DNA from: Bacilli bacterium
GTDB lineage: Bacteria > Bacillota_I > Bacilli_A > RF39 > UBA660
Reading direction: 5' to 3'
NCBI GenBank assembly: GCA_900758895.1
Contig: CAAETG010000133.1
Coordinates: 1-7,896 of the forward strand
DNA: 7,896 nucleotides
Below the pieces are notes generated by a model. That model worked only from the letters and a program-made list of their open reading frames with translations, was not told the DNA's origin and did not search any database. A program made the position numbers and the translations under genes. Positions 1 through 5,727 of the stretch are shown here, one piece after another; within the stretch, counting starts at the first letter, position 1; every line of letters starts with the position of its first letter.

Positions 1-557
1 GCAAATGATACGTAGTTATTGGTTACAGCTCCTCTAAAGTAATAACTGGTTCCTTGATTATCTTCTGTTTTATACACTCCTTCATCTGTTGTTGCTGTTT
101 GACTGAAGTTCGGTGTGCCACTATTAACTTCATTGTTTGTTAAGATTGCGTCTTTTAACAATGTTCTTTGTTCATCAAAGTACAGATAGCATTTTGTTCC
201 TTTTGTAGTTAATGGTGATACACTTAAACTTTGAGTGTTTGTATCATAACTAACTGTAATACTTTCGTCTTCTTCTCCATTTACTGTACAATAACTTCTT
301 TCTTCATTAAATGTATATCCGCTTTTAGGAATTGTATCACTTTTGGAATAGTCATCTCCTTCCTGGATATAGATTGCTACAGCATTTAAATCTGCTAAGT
401 AATAGTTGATTGTTCCATTTACTAGTGGGATACTCTCCGTTACCCTATACTTTGCTCTTGTAAAGTTTAGTATTATTGCACTAATAATCACTACTGCTCC
501 TACTCCTATTAATATATTTCTTTTTAAATGACTTCTCTTTAAAATCTCAAATTTCAT
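1..557 (-). CDS. Membrane-anchored surface protein, N-terminal part (3' end beyond window)
   Basis: An open frame of 185 complete codons with no stop runs off the left edge. The ATG at 557-555 is preceded by GAAAGGAAG at good spacing. An in-frame ATG 11 codons upstream (590-588) has only a weak purine run, so 557 is preferred. The N-terminus has basic residues (KFEILKRSHLKRN), then one hydrophobic segment at about residues 14-28, then an RAKYRVTES stretch; the rest looks extracellular, rich in Thr, Ser, Asn and Tyr, with two Cys (YCTVNG and KCYLYFD). The pattern of signal anchor, KYR, YCTV, CYLYFD and YYFRGAVTNNYVSF resembles large surface proteins I recall as multicopy in uncultured gut Bacilli; a search is needed to confirm this. 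Function is unknown; an adhesin-like role is a guess. It is divergent from the Xre regulator at 726. Confidence 0.8.
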   Translation of the reverse strand, partial: MKFEILKRSHLKRNILIGVGAVVIISAIILNFTRAKYRVTESIPLVNGTINYYLADLNAVAIYIQEGDDYSKSDTIPKSGYTFNEERSYCTVNGEEDESITVSYDTNTQSLSVSPLTTKGTKCYLYFDEQRTLLKDAILTNNEVNSGTPNFSQTATTDEGVYKTEDNQGTSYYFRGAVTNNYVSF

Positions 558-725
558 ACTTTTTCTTCCTTTCGTGAAGTATAACTTCATTTCTTTTGGT
601 TAATAATAAAGTTACAATCGCTATAACCTATTTTAGCTTACATTAATAATTTAACCCATTTTAGGCTAAATGTCAATACTCTAAATTAGATTATGATAAA
701 GTTTATTTTATAAGGAATGATAAAT
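558..725. promoter_or_regulatory. Divergent intergenic region with operator-like repeats
   Basis: This 168 bp AT-rich gap separates the surface-protein gene (minus) from the Xre regulator (plus). It has an imperfect direct repeat, TAACCTATTTTAGCTTA at 624-640 and TAACCCATTTTAGGCTAA at 652-669, 28 bp apart. Two short perfect dyads follow: TTTAG-G-CTAAA at 660-670 and TCTAA-A-TTAGA at 680-690. TGAAGT-ATA-ACTTCA at 575-589 lies in the leader of the surface gene. The 680-690 dyad sits between the candidate -35 and -10 of the regulator, a usual place for an autorepressor operator. Binding by the neighbouring regulator is inference. Confidence 0.45.
670..697 (+). promoter_or_regulatory. Candidate sigma-A promoter for the Xre regulator
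   Basis: ATGTCA (670-675, 4 of 6 to TTGACA) and TATGAT (692-697, 5 of 6 to TATAAT) are separated by 16 bp. The start codon lies 28 bp downstream, giving a short leader. The weak -35 makes this a moderate call. Confidence 0.4.
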
Positions 726-959
726 ATGAATAGATTAAGAGATTTAAGAGAAGACAAAGATCTACTTCAAAAAGATATCGCAAAAATTTTAAATATGTCA
801 CAAACGGGATATTCAAAATATGAAGTCGAAACTAATGATATTCCAACAGAAATATTAAAAAAACTTGCATCTTATTATGATACAAGTATTGATTATTTGC
901 TTTGTTTAACTGATGAGCGCAAGCCCTATCCAAAAAGCATTTTAAATGATAAAAAGTAA
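726..959 (+). CDS. Xre/Cro-type HTH transcriptional regulator
   Basis: This encodes a 77-residue single-domain HTH_3 (Xre/Cro) protein. Residues 3-57 have the family pattern: LRDLREDKDLLQKDIAKIL, then MSQTGYSKYE with the recognition helix, then the second half ending in LASYYDTSIDYLLCLTD. Ser-Gln-Thr-Gly-Tyr-Ser-Lys-Tyr-Glu is the usual DNA-contact stretch. No effector or protease domain follows; the tail is a short charged PKSILNDKK. The start was set at 726 because AAGGA (712-716) is 9 nt upstream of it, whereas the in-frame ATG at 717 directly abuts that site. Such small regulators are common in phages, mobile elements and toxin-antitoxin loci, but no partner toxin or integrase is visible. 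The divergent surface-protein gene is the obvious candidate target; this is inferred. Confidence 0.9.
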   Translation: MNRLRDLREDKDLLQKDIAKILNMSQTGYSKYEVETNDIPTEILKKLASYYDTSIDYLLCLTDERKPYPKSILNDKK

Positions 960-969
960 GCTTTAGAAA

Positions 970-988
970 TTCTACGCATTGCGTAGAA
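970..988. repeat. Perfect palindrome 1, core ACGCA-N-TGCGT
   Basis: TTCTACGCA-T-TGCGTAGAA is a perfect 9+9 dyad around one base. As RNA it folds into an 8 bp stem with a 3-nt loop. It begins 11 bp after the stop codon of the Xre gene and is followed by AAAATTTATTTT, so it may act as a weak terminator. It shares its core with the dyad at 1040-1056. Confidence 0.65.
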
Positions 989-1039
989 AATTTATTTTAC
1001 AAATACATTAAATATTTAAAATGTAGAGATTTTGAATTG

Positions 1040-1056
1040 TCGACGCACTGCGTCGA
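1040..1056. repeat. Perfect palindrome 2, core ACGCA-N-TGCGT
   Basis: TCGACGCA-C-TGCGTCGA is a perfect 8+8 dyad around one base. It repeats the ACGCA-N-TGCGT core of the 970-988 dyad, with different but still self-complementary flanks. Its right arm overlaps a second small dyad, TCGA-TAA-TCGA, at 1053-1063. No T-tract follows, so it is not a typical terminator. Confidence 0.6.
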
Positions 1057-1171
1057 TAATCGAGGGGAAGCAGTTATAAAATTTAAAAAAACTATATAAG
1101 TTACTGCTATCAAAGCCCTTTCCATAAATTTAGTTAATTTTTTCGCTAACTTAGAGAATTGCATTTAAAAA

Positions 1172-1202
1172 TAGTGGTTTTATTTACCACTACTTTTTTT
1201 TA
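1172..1202. terminator. Bidirectional intrinsic terminator
   Basis: TAGTGGT (1172-1178) pairs with ACCACTA (1186-1192) around a 7-nt loop. On the plus strand a C plus eight T follow. On the minus strand the stem extends one pair and is followed by TTTTTAAATG. It would end plus-strand transcripts from the Xre side and minus-strand transcripts from the division cluster. The stem contains the stop codon of the small ORF at 1180-1356. Confidence 0.8.
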
Positions 1203-1356
1203 TGTTACATTTCTTTTTAATAATATCTTCTTCTTTATAACATTTATTCATTCGATCAAGATTAATACCATAATCATTCATTAATCCATATTTTAAGTAA
1301 TCTATTCTATTTCCTGTTTCTGTATATCCTTTTTGATATCCGTTTTCCTTTTGCAT
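1180..1356 (-). CDS. Small hypothetical protein downstream of pbpB
   Basis: This is an unrecognised open frame of 58 codons, very rich in Lys, Asn, Tyr and Ile (NGYQKGYTETGNRIDYLKYG, then NDYGINLDRMNKCYKEEDII and a Lys-rich tail). The ATG at 1356 is preferred because GGGTGA (1362-1367) lies 5 nt upstream, a partial match to the 3' part of the Shine-Dalgarno consensus. A GTG at 1365 would add three residues but has no ribosome site. It starts 39 nt after the pbpB stop and ends inside the terminator, so it would be the last gene of the division transcript. No signal peptide or membrane segment is seen. It may be a real lineage-specific protein or a chance frame; the weak ribosome site argues for caution. 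Confidence 0.4.
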   Translation of the reverse strand: MQKENGYQKGYTETGNRIDYLKYGLMNDYGINLDRMNKCYKEEDIIKKKCNIKKSSGK

Positions 1357-1395
1357 ACGCTTCACCCATTTTTATTATGGGTTATTTTTGGTACA

Positions 1396-3498
1396 TTATA
1401 CGGTTGCAAGGGTAATTTCTAAAGTTTTGGTAAGATCAATTACTTCTCCTACTGGTAAATTAAATTCCTTTACAACTCCATAACCAGTAAAGCTAAATTT
1501 TAGACCAATTAAATTACAAAAGCTCATTACTTCACTACTACTCCAGCCAGTCATATCTGGCATCGTAAATTCAGTACCATCTGTTAATAAGAAGATTTTG
1601 CTTCCTACTAAAACCTTGGTATTTTTTAGAGGATATTGATTAATGATTGTATTACCATTTCCAATTTTTATTACTTTTAAGTTTAATTTTTCTAATTCTT
1701 CCGTCGTTGTTTCAATGTTGCTACTCATGTAATTGCTTAAATCAATTATTTTTGATAAGTCTAAATCAGAGTCCGTATTGGTAATATTAGCATAATTTGC
1801 AATACTTTCAACAGCACTTGTGACAGCGCTTGCTACCGCACTTGAACCACCATCTATTTGCTTTACAGAAACGTAAATGATATATTCAGGATCTTCATAA
1901 GGGAACACCCCGGCAAAAGAACGAATATAATTTGTATTTCCAGTTAAATATCCACCTGTAGAGCTAGCAATTTGGGCTGTTCCGGTTTTTCCGGCTAAAG
2001 TTACATTATTGGGTTGCCAAATCGTAGATAAACCATTATATACAACATCATACATTAATTCATTCATTTTCTTGATTGATTCGCTTGATACTTTCTTACC
2101 TAATTCTGTTCTTTCCCCTTCATAAGTTACATTCCCATTTTCATCTACTATTTTATCAACAATATATGGCTTTAACATGACGCCATCATTCGTTAAAATA
2201 CTTAGAGCTTGCAATGTTTGAATTGGTGTCGTCGTAATTCCTTGACCAAAAGAAGCACTTGCTAATTCTGATTCGTAAGTGAGTCTTAAAACGCCACTTT
2301 CTTCTCCTGGAAGTTCAATTCCTGTTTTAGATCCGAATCCAAGGGACTCATAAAAAGTTCTTAATTTTTCGCTTCCTAATTTTAAAGCTAAATGGGTAGC
2401 ACCAACATTGGATGAATAAGCAAATCCAGTATCATAATTTATTTCTCCCCATCCAGCATTATTAAAGTCATAGATTGTTGCTCCTGCTACCTCTACCGAT
2501 CCTGACATAAATGTTTCTTCGCCATCATAAACACCATTTTCCATTGCTGCTAACCATGAAAATATTTTCATCGTCGATCCTGGTTCATAAGTATATCCCA
2601 CTAAAGGATTTACATAATTAGTAAGACCTTCCAATGTATTTGGATTGAAATCAGGACTAGATGCACTTCCAACAATTGCTCCTGTATTTGCATCCATCAC
2701 TGTAAATGTTGCCCAAGAAAATTCATAATTTTCTTCTAATGTATTTAAAACATCTTCTAGTATTAATTGAATTTGAGAATCGATTGTTAGATAAATGTCA
2801 CTACCACTTACTGGTTCAATCGTATAAAGAGCATCACCCATTTGGTAACCATAAGCATCTTTTTGATACATGGTTTCACCATCCGTACCTTTTAACTCAT
2901 CATTATAGTAGGACTCGATTCCCATTTCACCAACAATTTCCCCAATTTCATTTGTTCTAGCATAACCAATAATATAAGAAGCAGCAGAACCTTGCTTATA
3001 ATATCTTTTTACTCCACTAATAAAATCAATACCATCTAAATCTAGTGCTTCAATTTCCGCTTTTTTATTTTCGCTTAAATCTCTTCCGGCAGTACCAAAT
3101 TCTACTTGATATGCTCCCTCGACATTTAATCTTGATAAGGCATAATCATAATCCATATCTAACACTTCTGATAATGCTTTGGCAGTACTCTCTTTGTCAA
3201 CAACATGCTTTGGATTATCCGGATCAGTTGTTCTTGATTCACTTAAATATGCGACTAATGTATAGGAATTGACATTTTTGGCTAATACTTCCCCATTTGT
3301 ATCATAAATGTTTCCACGAGAGGCATATAAAGTTTCTTTCGTTGTATTTCTGCTATCGGCAAATTCCGTTAAATTCATGCCATCGACATTGGAGCTTAAA
3401 GCTACATAGGAAAGTTTTACAATGGCACATAAAAATGCGAAAAAAAAGATTCCGACAAAAAATCTATTTACTTTTACTCGTGATTTCTTTTTTTTCAT
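1396..3498 (-). CDS. pbpB: Septal peptidoglycan transpeptidase PBP2B/FtsI with PASTA domains
   Basis: This 700-residue class B penicillin-binding protein cross-links peptidoglycan at the division septum. A short basic N-terminus precedes one membrane segment (about 13-34). Next comes the dimerisation/pedestal domain with the ASRGNIYD motif (59-66) and KGTDG (203-207), and then the transpeptidase domain with all three active-site motifs: S308-T-M-K311 (nucleophile Ser308), S362-S-N364 and K504-T-G-T507. C-terminal residues from about 583 to 700 look like two PASTA repeats (MPDMTGWSSSEV begins the second). Length and order match Bacillus PBP2B. AGGATGTGA precedes the ATG, and the ftsL stop is 10 nt upstream. 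Spo-type PBPs such as SpoVD share this architecture, but the position in mraZ-rsmH-ftsL-pbp supports the vegetative division enzyme. Confidence 0.95.
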   Translation of the reverse strand: MKKKKSRVKVNRFFVGIFFFAFLCAIVKLSYVALSSNVDGMNLTEFADSRNTTKETLYASRGNIYDTNGEVLAKNVNSYTLVAYLSESRTTDPDNPKHVVDKESTAKALSEVLDMDYDYALSRLNVEGAYQVEFGTAGRDLSENKKAEIEALDLDGIDFISGVKRYYKQGSAASYIIGYARTNEIGEIVGEMGIESYYNDELKGTDGETMYQKDAYGYQMGDALYTIEPVSGSDIYLTIDSQIQLILEDVLNTLEENYEFSWATFTVMDANTGAIVGSASSPDFNPNTLEGLTNYVNPLVGYTYEPGSTMKIFSWLAAMENGVYDGEETFMSGSVEVAGATIYDFNNAGWGEINYDTGFAYSSNVGATHLALKLGSEKLRTFYESLGFGSKTGIELPGEESGVLRLTYESELASASFGQGITTTPIQTLQALSILTNDGVMLKPYIVDKIVDENGNVTYEGERTELGKKVSSESIKKMNELMYDVVYNGLSTIWQPNNVTLAGKTGTAQIASSTGGYLTGNTNYIRSFAGVFPYEDPEYIIYVSVKQIDGGSSAVASAVTSAVESIANYANITNTDSDLDLSKIIDLSNYMSSNIETTTEELEKLNLKVIKIGNGNTIINQYPLKNTKVLVGSKIFLLTDGTEFTMPDMTGWSSSEVMSFCNLIGLKFSFTGYGVVKEFNLPVGEVIDLTKTLEITLATV

Positions 3499-3508
3499 AT
3501 TTCACATC

Positions 3509-3808
3509 CTATTCATCTATTGTTTTGATATTGCTATTATTATACGACAAACCATTTGCACTTGCAATACTTTGAATGTTTTCAATTGATGCTAACTCAT
3601 CGATTTGCATGCTTAGGGCTTCATTTGTATTATTTTGAGAATCTATTTTACTTTCTATTTTTTCTAATTCAATATTTGTTTCTGATAAAAGAGCTTTGGT
3701 ATATACATAGGAAATAGGCATTACTACAAAGCCAAAAAAAGCAACTAAAAACATCATTAGCTTTTCTCCTTTTAATAATTTGATCCTTTTTACTCTTTTT
3801 GTTCTCAT
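3509..3808 (-). CDS. ftsL: Cell division protein FtsL
   Basis: This 99-residue bitopic membrane protein has a strongly basic N-terminus (MRTKRVKRIKLLKGEK), one membrane segment at about 17-37, and an extracellular heptad-rich helix at about 40-78 (ETNIELEKIESKIDS, then EALSMQIDELASIENI). It ends in IASANGLSYNNSNIKTIDE, in keeping with the short C-terminal end of FtsL/DivIC-type septum proteins. Sequence conservation in FtsL is low, so the assignment depends on architecture plus its place between rsmH and pbpB. It is expected to form a coiled-coil complex with DivIC/FtsB and DivIB/FtsQ that activates the septal synthase. The ribosome site AGAAAGGA lies within the last codons of rsmH, and only 2 nt separate the genes, so coupled translation is likely. 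Confidence 0.88.
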   Translation of the reverse strand: MRTKRVKRIKLLKGEKLMMFLVAFFGFVVMPISYVYTKALLSETNIELEKIESKIDSQNNTNEALSMQIDELASIENIQSIASANGLSYNNSNIKTIDE

Positions 3809-3810
3809 AT

Positions 3811-4734
3811 TTATATCCTTTCTACAATCCGTAATTTAGCACTTTTACTTCGGCTATTTTCACTTAATTCTTTTTCACTTGGAGTGATTGGCTTTTTATT
3901 TATTAATTTAATTAATGGTTGATATTCTTTGGGAATATCAGGAAGCCCTTTTACCATTTCATCTACTTCTGAATATTCTTTAAAAATTCTTTTCACGATT
4001 CTATCTTCTAAAGAGTGAAAAGTAATAACACAGATTCTTCCACCCTTTTTCAATCTTTTAATTGCTTCTGGTAAAGCTATTTCGATTGCTTTTAGTTCAT
4101 TATTAACTTCAATTCTTAAAGCTTGAAAAATAACTCTTTCCGGATGATGCTTATAAAAATAATTAGCACCAACCCCTTTTTTGATAATCTCTACTAATTC
4201 TAAGGTTGTTACAATTTCTTTTGTCTTTCTAGCATTTATGATTTCACAGACAATATCTTTGCTTCTTGGTTCTTCAGCATACTTATAAAATAAATTTAAT
4301 AAGTCTTGCTCTTGATAAGTATTTACAATTTTTCTTGCCGTTAAAATAGAGTCTTGATCCATACGCATGTCTAATACTGCATCATGCATAAAGCTAAATC
4401 CTCTACTAGCATCATCAATTTCAGGGCTAGATAATCCTAGATCAAAAAGAAATCCATCTACCAAAGAAACGTTTTCTTCTTCCAATTTTTCACCTAAGTA
4501 CATAAAATTAGAATGAATAATCTTAAAATTAGAAGAAATACCACTTAAGGTTTGATGCGAATAGTGAATTGCTTCTCTATCCGCATCAAAGGCGAACAGT
4601 TTTCCCTTTTTTATTCTTTTTAAAATTTCACTACTATGACCAGCATATCCGAGTGTGGCATCTACATATATACCGTCATCTTTCAAATTAAGGCCCTCTA
4701 TTACTTCATGAGCCATCACACTATAATGTTTCAT
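3811..4734 (-). CDS. rsmH: 16S rRNA m4C1402 N4-methyltransferase RsmH
   Basis: This 307-residue SAM-dependent methyltransferase (MraW family) acts on C1402 in the decoding centre of 16S rRNA. Visible family motifs are HYSVMAHEV at the N-terminus, the SAM-binding loop DATLGYAGHS (25-34), FAFDADREAI (48-55 region), DLGLSSPEIDDASRGFSF (98-115) followed by LDMRMD, the RVIFQALRIEVNNEL stretch (200-214), GGRICVITFHSLEDRIVKR (231-249), and the C-terminal SRSKSAKLRIVER. A frame extension to 4839 would overlap mraZ by about 100 bp; the start at 4734 gives the canonical MKHYSVM and has GGAG 6 nt upstream, inside the mraZ end. One base separates it from the mraZ stop. The gene is the second in the division cluster, as in most bacteria. 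Confidence 0.96.
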   Translation of the reverse strand: MKHYSVMAHEVIEGLNLKDDGIYVDATLGYAGHSSEILKRIKKGKLFAFDADREAIHYSHQTLSGISSNFKIIHSNFMYLGEKLEEENVSLVDGFLFDLGLSSPEIDDASRGFSFMHDAVLDMRMDQDSILTARKIVNTYQEQDLLNLFYKYAEEPRSKDIVCEIINARKTKEIVTTLELVEIIKKGVGANYFYKHHPERVIFQALRIEVNNELKAIEIALPEAIKRLKKGGRICVITFHSLEDRIVKRIFKEYSEVDEMVKGLPDIPKEYQPLIKLINKKPITPSEKELSENSRSKSAKLRIVERI

Positions 4735-4735
4735 T

Positions 4736-5164
4736 TTACTCTCCATTAAATAAGTTTTCAGCAACACTCTCAAGTGATTCTGAATACTCATCATTGAATT
4801 TATCCCAATTTTCTTTGGACCAAATTTCAATGCGGTCATTTGCGCCGATTATGACACATTCTTTTTTCAAATCGGCGTAAACGGCCTGTTGGGAAGTAAT
4901 ATTTATGCGACCTTGGCGATCAAGATTGCAATTAGCAGCGGCAGAAAAGAAAGATCTAATAAATACACGAGCATCTTTTTTAGTAAATGGTAAATTTGCT
5001 AATTTATCGACGATTTTTTGCCATTCTGTCGTTGTGTAGATGTATAAGCATTTTTCTAAACCACGTGTAACAATAAAACTTTCGCCCAAACTACTACGAT
5101 AATTTGAGGGAATTACTAATCTTTGTTTATCATCAATATTATGATGATACTCGCCCATGAACAT
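4736..5164 (-). CDS. mraZ: Transcriptional regulator MraZ
   Basis: This 142-residue protein has two SpoVT/AbrB-like halves, each with the MraZ signature. The first half is MFMGEYHHNIDDKQRLVIPS and the second LDRQGRINITSQQA (from about residue 80). FTKKDARVFIRSFFSAAANC joins them and VIIGANDRIEIWSKENW follows. MraZ is a DNA-binding ring-forming repressor of the division cluster. The start was set at 5164 because MFMGEYHHNID is the near-universal N-terminus. A GTG at 5188 would add eight residues, but those bases are the operator repeats and the ribosome site. The start has GGGGGA 6 nt upstream, a G-rich rather than AGGAGG site. It is first in its transcript, with its own promoter and TGGK repeats just upstream. 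Confidence 0.96.
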   Translation of the reverse strand: MFMGEYHHNIDDKQRLVIPSNYRSSLGESFIVTRGLEKCLYIYTTTEWQKIVDKLANLPFTKKDARVFIRSFFSAAANCNLDRQGRINITSQQAVYADLKKECVIIGANDRIEIWSKENWDKFNDEYSESLESVAENLFNGE

Positions 5165-5170
5165 TTTCGG

Positions 5171-5218
5171 TCCCCCACTTTCTACCACAATGTACCACTG
5201 CTTACCATAATCTTACCA
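5171..5218 (-). promoter_or_regulatory. MraZ operator: TGGK direct-repeat array
   Basis: Reading the minus strand, TGGTAAG, TGGTAAG, TGGTACA, TGGTAGA and TGGGGGA start at 5218, 5207, 5197, 5187 and 5177, so successive spacings are 11, 10, 10 and 10 bp. MraZ proteins are known to bind short TGG-containing direct repeats with about one helical turn between them, upstream of mraZ. The array covers the candidate -10 and the transcription start and runs into the mraZ ribosome site, which fits autorepression. Binding is inferred from family knowledge and position. Confidence 0.8.
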
Positions 5219-5238
5219 AAACTCACCCTTTTTGTAAA
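5210..5238 (-). promoter_or_regulatory. Candidate sigma-A promoter of the division cluster
   Basis: On the minus strand TTTACA (5238-5233, 5 of 6) and TAAGAT (5215-5210, 4 of 6) are separated by exactly 17 bp. The predicted start, near 5203, gives a leader of about 39 nt before mraZ. The -10 overlaps the first TGGTAAG repeat of the MraZ operator. Confidence 0.55.
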
Positions 5239-5294
5239 GATGAAAGTGTTCGCTTGTTTTACTTTTTTCTGTTGTTTACGCAAATTTTACGAAA

Positions 5295-5323
5295 TTAAAA
5301 AAGAAGCTTTTTAGGCTCCTCTT
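5295..5323 (-). terminator. Intrinsic terminator of the 437/138 aa gene pair
   Basis: On the minus strand AAGAGGAGC pairs with GCTTCTTTT (nine pairs, two of them G-U) around a CTAAAAA loop. The second arm runs into TTTTTT and AATTTC. The left arm includes the last sense codons of the 138 aa gene and the loop includes its stop. It isolates this unit from the mraZ promoter downstream. Confidence 0.6.
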
Positions 5324-5727
5324 GGAAAGTCTTTTTGTTCTAAATAAAAACTTTTTATGTTTTGTATTCTTCTTTTATTTTGTTCCCTATTTTTTCTTGC
5401 TTCTTCAGGATAATTTTTTCGAAAATCTTTCATATATTGAAAAGCATTTTGCAATTCTTCCGGACTAATTGTAGCAAAGTAGTCATATTCGTCATCAACG
5501 GGAACTAGATATTCTCCTAATTCTTCTTTTCTTAAATTCCCTAAATTTAAGCACTCATCCATTGTAATTAAACCTTTTTTAACTAAAATGGAGGCACTAG
5601 TAAAATAATTTTTATCCCCAAAAAGTGGTGATGATAAAAAAGCATCTAACTCTTCTTTGGCAAGTGCCTTTTTGCTAAACTTTAAAACATCTTTTAATAT
5701 TTTTAATTTATATTTTTCTTCATTCAT
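5311..5727 (-). CDS. Hypothetical protein, 138 aa, helical and charged
   Basis: I do not recognise this family. The protein is hydrophilic and very rich in Lys, Glu and Asp, without a signal peptide or membrane segment, so it is probably cytosolic. Residues 1-55 look helical and could form a small helical DNA- or protein-binding fold (KILKDVLKFSKKALAKEELD, then TSASILVKKGLITMDECLNL). An acidic segment EYLVPVDDEYDYFATISPEE (about 72-90) follows, and then a long, strongly basic helix (about 90-128; NYPEEARKNREQNKRRIQNI). The ATG at 5727 has AAGGAG (5741-5736) 8 nt upstream. It overlaps the end of the 437 aa gene by 8 bp (ATGAATGA), so the two are probably co-translated and may act together. A terminator overlaps its stop codon. 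Confidence 0.85.
   Translation of the reverse strand: MNEEKYKLKILKDVLKFSKKALAKEELDAFLSSPLFGDKNYFTSASILVKKGLITMDECLNLGNLRKEELGEYLVPVDDEYDYFATISPEELQNAFQYMKDFRKNYPEEARKNREQNKRRIQNIKSFYLEQKDFPRGA

Larger units (their letters stand above)
960..1171. other. Gene-free, dyad-rich spacer
   Basis: No supported coding region lies between the Xre gene and the terminator. The stretch holds at least four inverted repeats: palindromes at 970-988 and 1040-1056 (annotated separately), AGCAGT/ACTGCT at 1069-1108 extendable outward with AGGG/CCCT to about 1063-1119, and AGTTA/TAACT at 1132-1151. This density suggests a structured RNA or protein-binding sites rather than a decayed gene. No known RNA family was recognised. 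Confidence 0.4.

Noticed and set aside
726..959. Antitoxin of a toxin-antitoxin pair
   Set aside because: No partner toxin frame is adjacent on the same strand; downstream bases 960-1171 have no coding region.
970..1108. CRISPR array
   Set aside because: There are only two short palindromes sharing an 11-base core; no repeat-spacer unit of regular length and no cas gene.
2706..3575. Three plus-strand open frames of 75-92 codons opposite pbpB and ftsL
   Set aside because: They are antisense to well-supported genes, lack ribosome sites, and have skewed His, Leu, Tyr and Phe composition expected of a shadow frame.
4735..4839. Upstream extension of rsmH to 4839
   Set aside because: The added 35 residues overlap mraZ in another frame and match no RsmH N-terminus; the MKHYSVM start at 4734 has a ribosome site.
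5165..5188. GTG start of mraZ at 5188
   Set aside because: The extra eight codons are made of the operator repeats and ribosome site; the conserved MFMGEYHHNID begins at 5164.
5123..5314. Plus-strand open frame of 63 codons over the mraZ start
   Set aside because: It lies opposite the mraZ N-terminus, promoter and operator, has Phe/Leu/Ile-rich low-complexity content, and no ribosome site.
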